Below, piece after piece: positions 7,819 through 17,597 of a DNA stretch of 64,000 bases (positions are counted from its first letter, which is position 1; every line of letters starts with the position of its first letter). The position numbers were made by a program, and so were the translations under genes. The notes beneath the pieces were generated by a model. It ran no database searches, had not been told where the DNA came from, and was given only the letters and a program-made list of their open reading frames with translations. The stretch spans positions 79,296-143,295 of the forward strand of contig NZ_JBNXUO010000010.1 of NCBI RefSeq assembly GCF_050563535.1, in the 5' to 3' direction. Origin of the DNA: Falsiroseomonas sp050563535 (lineage in GTDB: Bacteria; Pseudomonadota; Alphaproteobacteria; Acetobacterales; Acetobacteraceae).

Positions 7819-8591
7819 TCCGCGATCTCCCGCGCGCCGCCCGATGGCGCCCATTGCAGGTGCTGCCCGCCGTCGAGCGCGATCATCTGCCCCGTCATCG
7901 ACGGCAGCGACAGGATCATCGTCAGCGCGCGCGCCACCTCCTCGGGCGAGGTGCCGCGCCGCAGAGGGACGGAGCGGCACTGCGCCTCGAACTGCGCGGC
8001 GGTCTGGCGCGGCGAGGGCAGCGCGGGGCCGGGGCCGATGCCGTTCACCCGGATGCGGGGCGCGAGCGCGAGTGCCAGCGTCTGCGTCAGCGTCCAGAGC
8101 GCCGCCTTCGAGACGGTGTAGGACACGAAATGCGGCGTCAGCGACCAGACCCGTTCGTCCAGCAGGTTCACCACCACGCCTTCGGCCGTGGCGGGCAGCG
8201 CCTTCGCCATCGCCTGCGCCAGCACGAAGGGCGCGCGCAGGTTGGGCTCCAGGTGCATGTCCCAGCTTTCCCGCGTCGCGTCGTGCCATTCGTCGCGTTC
8301 GAAGGTGGAGGCGTTGTTGACCAGCACGCCGACCGGGCCGAGCGCCGCTTCGGCCTGCGGCACCAGCGCCGCCACCTCCGCCTCCCGCGCCAGGTCGGCG
8401 GGCAGCGCCAGGGCGCGGCGACCGGTCGCGCGGATGGCGCCGGCCGTGGCCTCGGCCTCGGCCGCGGAGGCGCCGTAGTGGATCGTGACGTCGAATCCGG
8501 CTTCGGCGAGGGCCAGCGCCATGGCGCGGCCAAGGCGCTTCGCGCCTCCGGTGACGAAGGCGTGGCGTGGGATCGTGGGGGGGATGGACAT
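7815..8591 (-). CDS. SDR oxidoreductase resembling pteridine reductase / FolM
   Basis: 258 residues, Rossmann-fold short-chain dehydrogenase. The cofactor loop reads TGGAKRLG (14-21), the TGxxxRxG variant seen in PTR1/FolM rather than the usual TGxxxGxG; Arg at this place favours NADPH. NNAS is at 92-95. The catalytic set is Tyr158-x3-Lys162 (SYTVSK), but the usual Ser is replaced by Asp145 (NLLDERV), again as in PTR1/FolM. Together with the 4-base overlap with folB this suggests reduction of dihydropterin or dihydrofolate. Function is inference; a generic SDR is the alternative. An in-frame ATG at 8630 would add 13 residues. Confidence 0.85.
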   Translation of the reverse strand: MSIPPTIPRHAFVTGGAKRLGRAMALALAEAGFDVTIHYGASAAEAEATAGAIRATGRRALALPADLAREAEVAALVPQAEAALGPVGVLVNNASTFERDEWHDATRESWDMHLEPNLRAPFVLAQAMAKALPATAEGVVVNLLDERVWSLTPHFVSYTVSKAALWTLTQTLALALAPRIRVNGIGPGPALPSPRQTAAQFEAQCRSVPLRRGTSPEEVARALTMILSLPSMTGQMIALDGGQHLQWAPSGGAREIAE

Positions 8592-8687
8592 GCGGGCGCG
8601 GGGATAGCGCGCATGGAGGCGCCTGACCACCGGTTGACCCGCCGCGCTGCATCCCCGCAGGGTGCCCGCGGCAGGCAGGGGGCGGCG

Positions 8688-9095
8688 ATGCGGGCGGCGA
8701 TGTTGGTGGTGGCGATGCTGGCGGCCGGGCCGGCCGTGGCGCAGGGGCTTGGGCTTCCGGGGCTCGGCGGCGGCCAGGGGCAGGGCCAGGGCCAGGCGCC
8801 GGGCGGCGGGCTGGGCGGCGCGATGGGCGGGATGCTCGGCGGGGGCGGGGCTGGGGGCGCCGCCGCCGCGCTGCAGGGCGCCTTCGGCCAGCAGACGCCG
8901 GAGCAGCGGCGCGCCTTCTGCACCCGCGTCGCCGGCGCCGCGCGGGGCTGCGGCCTGACGCTCGATCCGACGGCGCTTGGCGCCTGCCTCGTCCGCAGCC
9001 TGCCGGCGGAGGATTCGGCGCGGGTCGCGCGGGTGGCGAATGCCGCGCGGGGCAACCCGATCGCGCTGCTCGGCGAATGCGGGATCGGCGGGTAG
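8688..9095 (+). CDS. Small secreted Gly/Gln-rich protein
   Basis: 135 residues. Start at 8688 follows a GGCAGGGGG ribosome-site-like stretch. Residues 1-19 form a signal peptide (AAMLVVAMLAAGPAVAQ). A Gly/Gln/Met low-complexity section (about 20-60), encoded by short GGCCAGGGGCAGG-type repeats, precedes an ordered C-terminal part with three cysteines (FCTRV, RGCGL, LGACL) plus GECG near the end, giving four. Likely periplasmic or surface. It converges on the ABC ATPase gene, 3 bases apart. Family not recognised. Confidence 0.7.
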   Translation: MRAAMLVVAMLAAGPAVAQGLGLPGLGGGQGQGQGQAPGGGLGGAMGGMLGGGGAGGAAAALQGAFGQQTPEQRRAFCTRVAGAARGCGLTLDPTALGACLVRSLPAEDSARVARVANAARGNPIALLGECGIGG

Positions 9096-9098
9096 CGC

Positions 9099-9887
9099 CT
9101 ACCCGGCCGCGGCCTTGCGGACCTCCTCGCGGATCTCGCCCATCAGCCGCGCCTTCAGCGCCGCGAAGTCCGGCGTGGTCTTCACCGTCCAGTCGCGCGG
9201 ATAGGGCAGGGGCACCGCGACCTCGGCCTTGATGCGGCCGGGGCGGGCGGACATCACCAGCACGCGGCTGGCGAGGAACACCGCCTCGTCGATGTCGTGG
9301 GTCACGAACAGCACCGTCTTGCGGTCCGCCTCCCAGATCTCCAGCAGCAGTTCCTGCATCAGCTCCCGCGTCTGGTGGTCGAGCGCGCCGAAGGGTTCGT
9401 CGAGCAGCAGGATCTCGGGGTCGTTGGCCAGCGCGCGGGCCAGCGCGCAGCGCTGCTGCATCCCGCCCGAGAGCTGCCGCGGCCAGTGGTTCTCGAACCC
9501 GCGCAGGCCGGTGCGGGCGATGAAGCGGGCGGCGGTCGCGCGCTGCTCCGCCTCTGCCACCCCGCGTTCGCGCAGGCCGAAGCGGATGTTCTGCTCGACC
9601 GTCAGCCAGGGGAACAGCGTGTAGGACTGGAACACCATTCCCCGGTCGGGCCCCGGCCCCGCGATGGGCGCGGCGTCCAGGGACAGCGCGCCGGCCGTCG
9701 GCCGGTCCAGCCCCGCGACGATGCGCAGCAGCGTGGACTTGCCGCAGCCCGACGGGCCGAGGATGGCCACGAACTCGCCAGGGGCGACGGTAAGGTCGGT
9801 GGGCTGGAGCGCGAGCGTCGGCCCCGCCTGGCGGGTGGCGGGGAAGGTGCGCGTCACCCCCGCGATGCGCAGCGTCTTGCCGCTCAC
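9099..9887 (-). CDS. ABC transporter ATP-binding protein, SsuB/TauB type
   Basis: 262 residues. ATPase of a nitrate/sulfonate/taurine-type importer. Walker A GPSGCGKST (44-52), Q-loop FQSYTLFPW near 87, signature LSGGMQQR (139-146), Walker B LLLDEP (160-165), H-loop THD. The start is a GTG at 9887 inside the permease stop (GTGA overlap), so the two are coupled. The substrate cannot be read from the sequence. Confidence 0.93.
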   Translation of the reverse strand: MSGKTLRIAGVTRTFPATRQAGPTLALQPTDLTVAPGEFVAILGPSGCGKSTLLRIVAGLDRPTAGALSLDAAPIAGPGPDRGMVFQSYTLFPWLTVEQNIRFGLRERGVAEAEQRATAARFIARTGLRGFENHWPRQLSGGMQQRCALARALANDPEILLLDEPFGALDHQTRELMQELLLEIWEADRKTVLFVTHDIDEAVFLASRVLVMSARPGRIKAEVAVPLPYPRDWTVKTTPDFAALKARLMGEIREEVRKAAAG

Positions 9888-10657
9888 AGCACGGCCCAGG
9901 GGAACAGGCGGCGGTTCAGCGCCTTGAACAGGAAGTCCGTCACCAGCCCGATCACGCCGATGGTCACGATGCCGAAGATCATCTGCCCGGTGTCCAGCAG
10001 GCGCTGGCTGTCCATGATCATGTGGCCGATGCCGGACTGCGCGCCGATCAGCTCCGCCACGATCACGTAGGTCCAGGCCCAGCCGAGCACGAGGCGCAGC
10101 GTCTCCGCGATCTGCGGCGCCGCCGCCGGCACGATGACGCGCGCGACGATCCCGCGCCGCCCCGCGCCGAGCGTGGTCGCGGCTTCCACCAGGTCCATCC
10201 GCGTCGCGCCCGCGGTGACGGCCACCATGATGACCACCTGGAAGAAGCTGCCGATGAAGATGACCGCGAGCTTCTGCGCCTCCCCCACCCCCGCCCAGAG
10301 GATCAGCAGCGGGATGAAGGCGGATGCCGGCAGGTAGCGCGCGAAGGAGATGAAGGGCTCGAAGAACGCCTCCACCGGCTTGAAGGCGCCCATCGCGAGG
10401 CCGAGCGGCACGCCGATCGCCGCCGCGATCAGGAAGCCGCCCACCACGCGGAACACCGTGACGCTGATGTCGTGCAGGAAACCGTATTCCGTGAACAGCG
10501 CCACCCCCGCCGCCAGCGTCCGCCCGGGCGAGGCGAGGAACAGCGGCGGCACCAGGCCGCCATAGGACAGCAGCGCCCAGAAGCCGACGAACAGCACGAA
10601 GAAGCCGGCGCCCAGGACCACCCGGGCACCGGCGGAGACGGGGACGAGAGGCCGCAA
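9884..10657 (-). CDS. ABC transporter permease, SsuC/TauC type
   Basis: About 257 residues, with six or so hydrophobic segments. The BPD_transp_1 EAA-type loop is present as LVEAATTLGAGRRGIVARVI, and GLPLGLAMG-like and SGIGHMI motifs match the sulfonate/nitrate permease group. The start is uncertain: a TTG at 10657 lies 5 bases after the receptor gene stop; a GTG about 10 codons later is the alternative. The open frame continues upstream through the receptor gene and that part is not coding in this frame. Confidence 0.88.
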   Translation of the reverse strand: MRPLVPVSAGARVVLGAGFFVLFVGFWALLSYGGLVPPLFLASPGRTLAAGVALFTEYGFLHDISVTVFRVVGGFLIAAAIGVPLGLAMGAFKPVEAFFEPFISFARYLPASAFIPLLILWAGVGEAQKLAVIFIGSFFQVVIMVAVTAGATRMDLVEAATTLGAGRRGIVARVIVPAAAPQIAETLRLVLGWAWTYVIVAELIGAQSGIGHMIMDSQRLLDTGQMIFGIVTIGVIGLVTDFLFKALNRRLFPWAVL

Positions 10658-10662
10658 GCGGG

Positions 10663-11625
10663 TCAGCCCATCGCGCGCAGGAAGCGGTCGTCGAACAGGC
10701 GGGAGACGTCGACATCCTGCCGCAGCACCCCGCTCTCCCGCTGGACGGTGTGCGCCTTGCGGGTGAATTCCGGCAGCCCGGCCGCCACGTAGTCGCGGTT
10801 CTTCGCGAGGTCGAGCCATTCGATGTACTGTGCCGAATCGCGGAACTGCTCGGCGGTCTGGCGGGTGCGGTTGCCCATGATCTCCCACGACCGCATCGGC
10901 TCGCGCGCGATCATCTCGACCGCGTCGAACCAGCTTTTCACCACGCGGCGCACCGCTTCGGCGTTGCGCTCGATGAAGGCGGGCTGGAAGGCGAGCGTGT
11001 CGACGACGCAGGCATGGTCGTTGGTGGTCGCCAGGATGCGGCCGCGATCCGCCCCCATCTGCCGCACCTGCGACAGGTAGGGCTCATAGGTCGAGGCGGC
11101 GTCGAACTGCCCGGCGACGAAGGCCTGCGCCGCGGGCTGGGGTGCCAGCGTCGCGGTCTGCACGTCGCGGATGCTCATCCCGTTCTCGCGCAGCATGTAG
11201 GCCAGCACGAAATAGGGCGTGGTCCCCGCGCCATCCACCGCCACCGTCTTGCCGCGCAGGTCGGACCAGCCGCGGATCGCCGGCCGCACCGCGATGCCGT
11301 CCCCCCCGCGCGAGCGGTCGAGCACCAGCACCTGCGTCAGCGGGATGGACGCCGCCCACTGGATCATCGTGTCGACCGTGGTGACGACGCAGTTCAGCGC
11401 GCCCGAGGCGAGCGCCAGGTTGCGTTCGCGCTGCGGCACGAAGCGGGTTTCCACATCCAGCCCGTTGGCGCGGAACAGCCCCGCATTCTCCGCCAGCGTC
11501 AGCGGCGCGAAGCCGGTCCAGCCGGACATGCCGATGGTGATCTTCGGGAAGCTGCCCTGCGCCCGCGTGACGGCCGGCAAGGCGAGTGCCCCGGCCGTGG
11601 CGGCCAGGAGAGTGCGGCGGTCCAT
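10663..11625 (-). CDS. ABC transporter substrate-binding protein, NMT1/SsuA-like
   Basis: 320 residues. Signal peptide MDRRTLLAATAGALALPAVTRA with a twin-arginine-like pair but no full Tat motif. The mature part starts with ITIGMSGWTGFAPLTLAENAGLF, the usual opening of the NMT1/THI5-like periplasmic receptors, and continues with RGKTVAV and AFVAGQFDAASTYEPYLSQ motifs. First gene of the receptor-permease-ATPase operon. Candidates for ligand are sulfonates, pyrimidines or other small organics; none can be chosen. Confidence 0.9.
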   Translation of the reverse strand: MDRRTLLAATAGALALPAVTRAQGSFPKITIGMSGWTGFAPLTLAENAGLFRANGLDVETRFVPQRERNLALASGALNCVVTTVDTMIQWAASIPLTQVLVLDRSRGGDGIAVRPAIRGWSDLRGKTVAVDGAGTTPYFVLAYMLRENGMSIRDVQTATLAPQPAAQAFVAGQFDAASTYEPYLSQVRQMGADRGRILATTNDHACVVDTLAFQPAFIERNAEAVRRVVKSWFDAVEMIAREPMRSWEIMGNRTRQTAEQFRDSAQYIEWLDLAKNRDYVAAGLPEFTRKAHTVQRESGVLRQDVDVSRLFDDRFLRAMG

Positions 11626-11697
11626 GGAGTGCTCCCTTGCAAGGCTCCTGCAACGAAGCGTAACCGCCTGCGGCCGCCGCGCAAGCTTCGTGTCGCG

Positions 11698-12237
11698 TCA
11701 GGTGGTCTCCGGGTTCTGCGTGGCGGAGGTCCCGTAGGCCCGGCTGTCGCGCAGCGCCGCGCGGTCGGGGTGCGACCCGGTCCCGCCGGAGACGAGGTCC
11801 ACCGCCTGCGTCCCGCCCTCGCACAGCATCTTCACCGCGGCGAGGCTGGCGCGCAGCGCGGCATCGGCATCCAGCGCGGGGTCGCCCGTCCAGGCCGCCA
11901 GCGCCTCCGGCCGGTCGGCGCTGCGGGCAAGGCGCAGCACCATCTCCACCGCCGCGGCGCCGCCTTCCTCCTCCACGCGCACATCCCCCGCGCAGCCGAC
12001 GCCGGATGCCGAGGCCCAGGACAGGGTGCGCCCGTCGATGTCCGCGTTGAAGCGGGCATGCGCGACCACCCCCTTGGCGCCGACCCCGCCGCCGATCGCG
12101 CGGATGCGGTCGCCCTCCTCGCGGAAGGCCTCCCGGAAGCTCGGCTGCCAGCGCGGCAGGTTGGTGGGATTGGCGAGGAAGGCGAAGACCTCCGTCGCCG
12201 GTGCCTGCACCGTGATCCGCGCGCGATGTTCCGCCAT
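11698..12237 (-). CDS. SRPBCC (polyketide cyclase/START-like) family protein
   Basis: 179 residues. The N-terminus, ITVQAPATEVFAFLANPTNLPRW, is the standard opening of the SRPBCC helix-grip fold, which binds hydrophobic ligands in a deep cavity. A second half with alternating beta-type segments supports the fold. The last ~40 residues are polar and probably disordered (GGTGSHPDRAALRDS). No partner gene is evident; it stands between the ABC receptor and a glycine-zipper lipoprotein. Specific function unknown. Confidence 0.82.
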   Translation of the reverse strand: MAEHRARITVQAPATEVFAFLANPTNLPRWQPSFREAFREEGDRIRAIGGGVGAKGVVAHARFNADIDGRTLSWASASGVGCAGDVRVEEEGGAAAVEMVLRLARSADRPEALAAWTGDPALDADAALRASLAAVKMLCEGGTQAVDLVSGGTGSHPDRAALRDSRAYGTSATQNPETT

Positions 12238-12293
12238 GTCGTGCTGCCCCTGCTGGTCCGGGGGGGCGAACGCCGCGCGCGGGCCGGTGTTCC

Positions 12294-12539
12294 TTACCTG
12301 CGGCCGTTGCCGCCGGTCAGCGCGCCCACCGCCGCGCCGCCCGCGCCGCCGATCAGCGCCCCGGTCACCGCCGAGCCGCCGGTCAGCACGCCCACCGCCG
12401 CGCCCCCCGCGGCGCCAATCGCGCCGCCCGACAGGGCGCGCTGCTGCGTGCGGCTCATCCCCTCGCAGGCCGCAAGCGGCAACAGGATGGCCGCGGCGAG
12501 GGCGAGGCGGCCGAGGAAGCGGGTGGGGATGTTATGCAT
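12294..12539 (-). CDS. Small glycine-zipper lipoprotein
   Basis: 81 residues. Signal peptide with lipobox LPLAAC (Cys about residue 25). After SRTQQRALSG come two rounds of a glycine-zipper pattern (GGAIGAAGGAAVGVLTGG and GALIGGAGGAAVGALTGG), like small osmotically induced or OmpA-linked lipoproteins (YMGG/Gly-zipper class). An AGGAG ribosome site lies 6-8 bases before the ATG on the minus strand, which fixes the start. The role is probably envelope related. Confidence 0.82.
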   Translation of the reverse strand: MHNIPTRFLGRLALAAAILLPLAACEGMSRTQQRALSGGAIGAAGGAAVGVLTGGSAVTGALIGGAGGAAVGALTGGNGRR

Positions 12540-12649
12540 GGCGATCTCCTGTGACGCGCAGCGTCGCAGGTCAATACATCGCCAGGTTGTGGCGACGGAA
12601 GGGCAACCGGGTGCCCGATCCGTGGCCGCAACGGCACCCGCCGCGCCGT

Positions 12650-14860
<2,211 letters not shown>

Positions 14861-14916
14861 GCCCCGAATGTGGGCCCGCCATCGCGCAACGTCGAGCGCC
14901 GCGCTACATCCGCACC

Positions 14917-15378
14917 ATGCCCGTCGAGATCGAGCGCAAGTTCCTGGTGGCCGGCGATGCCTGGCGCGCCGCGGTGGAGGGGCCCGGCACGCCGATGCGC
15001 CAGGGCTATCTTTCCGCCCCCGGCGCGGCGGGGCCGAGCGTGCGGATCCGCCTGGCCGGCGACCACGCCTTCCTGACGGTGAAGGGGCCGGGCGGGCTGG
15101 TGCGGGCGGAATTCGAGTATCCCGTCCCGCCCGACCACGCCGCGGCGATGCTCGACCTCTGCCCCGGCGCGGTGCTGCACAAGACGCGCTGGTCGGTGCC
15201 GCATGGCGGGCACCCCTGGACCGTCGATGAATTCCACGCTCCCGCCCGCCTCGCCGGGCTGGTCCTGGCCGAGGTCGAGCTTCCGGCGGCGGACGTGGCG
15301 CCCCCGCTGCCCGACTGGCTCGGGCAGGAGGTGACCGGCGATCCGGCCTGGACCAACGCCGCCCTCGCGGCCGGGTGA
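14917..15378 (+). CDS. CYTH domain protein (triphosphate tunnel metalloenzyme family)
   Basis: 153 residues. Begins MPVEIERKFLV, the defining ExExK signature of the CYTH/triphosphate tunnel fold (E4, E6, K8). RIRLAGDHAFLTVKGPG, AEFEYPVP, HKTRWSVPHGG and VDEFHAP and LAEVELPA supply the further charged strands of the tunnel. Bacterial members hydrolyse inorganic triphosphate (or, rarely, make cAMP). Length is that of the short YgiF/NE1496-type proteins. Confidence 0.9.
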   Translation: MPVEIERKFLVAGDAWRAAVEGPGTPMRQGYLSAPGAAGPSVRIRLAGDHAFLTVKGPGGLVRAEFEYPVPPDHAAAMLDLCPGAVLHKTRWSVPHGGHPWTVDEFHAPARLAGLVLAEVELPAADVAPPLPDWLGQEVTGDPAWTNAALAAG

Positions 15379-15392
15379 CGGTGACGTCACCC
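15373..15392. repeat. Palindrome at the 3' end of the CYTH gene
   Basis: Bases 15380-15391 read GGTGACGTCACC, a perfect 12-bp palindrome, embedded in a second inverted repeat GGGTGAC (15373-15379) / GTCACCC (15386-15392). It starts inside the stop region of the CYTH gene. It could be a short terminator stem, or a binding site for a dimeric regulator for the gene at 15508; no T-tract follows. Confidence 0.4.
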
Positions 15393-15507
15393 GTTCCGCT
15401 CGCCGCCCTGTGAGGCGCCGTGACGGTGCCGGGACGAACAGAAGCGGCCGGGCGCCGTTGAGGCTTCCGTGCGGGCGTTGAAGCCCGGAACGACGGAAGG
15501 AAACCCC

Positions 15508-16374
15508 ATGAGCATCCGCCACATGGCGGCCGCGACGGCTGTCGCGGCCTCGCTTGGGCTTGGCATGGCCGCAGCCCAGACCGCCCAGCAGGTCAACCCC
15601 AGCCCGATGCCGCCGGGCAGCCGCGCCGAACAGGCGCCCGGGATGCGCAGCGACGGCGCCGGCAACAACTCCCCCGGCACCACCGCCCAGCAGGTGAACC
15701 CGAGCCCGATGCCCCCCGGCAGCCGTGCCGACCAGGCGCGCGGCATGAACCCGCAGGACCGCGTGGCGCAGGATCGCGGCACGGTGGGCGGCACCGGCGC
15801 GCTCGCGCCCAGTGGCCAGCCCGACGTGCAGCGCGGCACCGCGCCGCGCGACGGCGGCTTCGGCGCGACCCCCGGCAGCGCCGGCGCCTCGCCCGGGCTC
15901 GCCCAGGGCGGCACCAGCGGCACCCCGGGCGTCGCGCCCGGCAGCCAGCCGGGCACCTCCGGCACCGGCACGGGCGTGCCCATGGCCCAGCCGCGCCCCG
16001 TCCCCGGCGTCGGCGCCGAGGGCGGCACGCGGGAGAGCCCGGGCATGACCGGCAGCGCCGGCGCGGCGCCCGGCGGTTCGGCCACCGGCACCACCACGCC
16101 CGGCACCACCACCCAGGGCGGCGGCCGGTCGGATGCGAGCCCGCCCGCGGCCACCACCCGCCACACCGAGCCGCGCACGGCGGCGGCCCCGGTGGCCGGC
16201 GCCAATTCCTTCACCGAAGGCCAGGCCCGCGCCCGCATGGGCGATGCCGGCTTCAACGACGTGCAGGACCTGCGCCTCGACGACCAGGGCATCTGGCGTG
16301 GCCGTGCGATGCGCGGCGGCCAGCAGACCGGCGTCGCCCTCGACTACCAGGGCAACGTCGTCGCGACCCAGTAG
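15508..16374 (+). CDS. Secreted Pro/Gly/Thr-rich protein with PepSY-like C-terminus
   Basis: 288 residues from 15508, where an AAGGAAA ribosome site precedes the ATG. Signal peptide about 1-23 (cleavage after AAA). A 15-residue element AQQVNPSPMPPGSRA occurs twice (about 26-40 and 60-74). A long Gly/Thr/Ser/Pro region follows. The last ~55 residues (SFTEGQARARMGDAGF to GNVVATQ) look like a folded module: TEGQA..R....GF..V..L..D..GIWRG.A...G....V.LD..GNV, as in small PepSY-like or BON-adjacent envelope proteins of the Acetobacteraceae. Function unknown. Confidence 0.75.
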   Translation: MSIRHMAAATAVAASLGLGMAAAQTAQQVNPSPMPPGSRAEQAPGMRSDGAGNNSPGTTAQQVNPSPMPPGSRADQARGMNPQDRVAQDRGTVGGTGALAPSGQPDVQRGTAPRDGGFGATPGSAGASPGLAQGGTSGTPGVAPGSQPGTSGTGTGVPMAQPRPVPGVGAEGGTRESPGMTGSAGAAPGGSATGTTTPGTTTQGGGRSDASPPAATTRHTEPRTAAAPVAGANSFTEGQARARMGDAGFNDVQDLRLDDQGIWRGRAMRGGQQTGVALDYQGNVVATQ

Positions 16375-16466
16375 CGCCCGCCGGAGCGGCCGCGCGCCGC
16401 TCCGCCCCGCGCAGGCTTCCCCCGATCGGCCGCGCCCCCCGGCGCGCAACGGCCAAGGAGACACCC

Positions 16467-17240
16467 ATGACCACCCGCAGCATCGCCCGGCTCTACGAAA
16501 CCTCCGCCATCGCCCAGGCCGCCATCCGCGACCTCGAGGCGGCCGGCTTCTCCAATGACGACGTCAGCTACATGGGCAACCAGACCGGCGGCACCGCCGA
16601 TGACACGACGACCGCCGACCGCCGCGGCGACACCGGCGCCGACACGGGCGCTGCCACCGGCGCCACGCTCGGCACCGTGCTCGGCGGCGGCGCGGGCCTG
16701 CTCGCGGGCCTCGGCGCGCTGGCCATCCCCGGTGTCGGCCCGGTGGTGGCGGCCGGCTGGCTGATCGCGACCCTCACCGGCGCCGGCGCCGGCGCAGCGG
16801 CGGGCGGCCTGCTCGGGGCACTCACCGGCGCGGGCTTCGGCGAGGAGCATGCGACCACCTATGCCGAGGGCGTGCGCCGCGGCGGCCACCTCGTCGTCGT
16901 GCGCGCCACGGATGCGCGCGCGATGGAGGCTGAGCGCATCCTTGAGCGCCACGGCCCGATCGATGTCGCGAGCCGCAGCGCCGACTGGCGCGCGGAGGGC
17001 TGGACGGGCGGGTCCGCCGCCAGAATGACCACGGCCGGCACCGGCGCCTCCGGCACCCTCACCGGCAGCGGCACCGGCCTCGGCAGCGGCGCTGGCCTGA
17101 CCGGCGCGGGCCTGACCGGCGCGGGCCTGACGGGCACGACCTCCGACGGGCTGGGCAGCCGTGGTCCCGCGCCCGGCCTGACCGAGGACCTCGGCAGCGC
17201 CAACGACCCTACGCGCCGCCGCCGCGGCGACGTCGCCTGA
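16467..17240 (+). CDS. General-stress-type protein with glycine-rich core (YflT/DUF1269-like)
   Basis: 257 residues. Residues 1-35 (TTRSIARLYETSAIAQAAIRDLEAAGFSNDDVSYMG) resemble the small alpha/beta half of the heat-induced stress protein YflT family. Residues 60-125 are a long Gly/Ala-rich hydrophobic hairpin (glycine-zipper type), after which EEHATTYAEGVRRGGHLVVVRATD continues the fold. The C-terminal ~75 residues are Gly/Thr low complexity, including tandem TGAGL units. It shares style and orientation with the gene at 15508, 92 bases upstream. A role in stress or envelope is inference. Confidence 0.75.
   Translation: MTTRSIARLYETSAIAQAAIRDLEAAGFSNDDVSYMGNQTGGTADDTTTADRRGDTGADTGAATGATLGTVLGGGAGLLAGLGALAIPGVGPVVAAGWLIATLTGAGAGAAAGGLLGALTGAGFGEEHATTYAEGVRRGGHLVVVRATDARAMEAERILERHGPIDVASRSADWRAEGWTGGSAARMTTAGTGASGTLTGSGTGLGSGAGLTGAGLTGAGLTGTTSDGLGSRGPAPGLTEDLGSANDPTRRRRGDVA
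17094..17131 (+). repeat. 15-bp coding tandem repeat
   Basis: GGCCTGACCGGCGCG is repeated in tandem at 17094-17108 and 17109-17123 and begins a third copy, giving TGAGL-TGAGL-TG in the stress-type protein. In-frame length makes copy-number change tolerable. Confidence 0.7.
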
Positions 17241-17251
17241 CCACTGCGCCT

Positions 17252-17286
17252 ATGCGTGCCGACGGCATCCCGCCGTCGGCACGCAT
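17252..17286 (+). terminator. Strong hairpin after the stress-type gene
   Basis: ATGCGTGCCGACGG (17252-17265) and CCGTCGGCACGCAT (17273-17286) form a perfect 14-bp stem with a 7-base loop. It lies 12 bases after the stop of the gene at 16467. No T-tract follows, so it may need Rho or act as a bidirectional barrier toward tRNA-Thr on the other strand. Confidence 0.6.
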
Positions 17287-17363
17287 CGGTGGATGCACGG
17301 GGGCGAACCGGTAATCCTGCCGATGCCGGCATCGAAGGCCGACCCGCTGCTGGGATGCGCAAG

Positions 17364-17435
<72 letters not shown>

Positions 17436-17443
17436 GCGGCCCC

Positions 17444-17472
17444 TTCCTAACGCAGCGGCGGCGCGTGCTCAA
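17444..17472 (-). promoter_or_regulatory. Promoter for tRNA-Thr
   Basis: Minus-strand TTGAGC (17472-17467), 17-bp spacer, TAGGAA (17449-17444). The expected start is about 17437, two bases before the tRNA. Matches the TTGA..-TAG.. pattern at the other tRNA genes in the window. Confidence 0.6.
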
Positions 17473-17597
17473 TCACGGCGGCGCGGGCGGGGCCGGTTGC
17501 GGATCCGCTACGAACTCGCACGAATATGTTGCGATGCGATGCAGCCTTCGGCCCGCTGCCGCGTCCTGGCCCCGGACCAGACCGGGGGACCTGCCGC

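Noticed and set aside
14861..14916. SOS box for uvrB
   Set aside because: No GTTC-N7-GTTC or its complement is present in the 56-base divergent gap.
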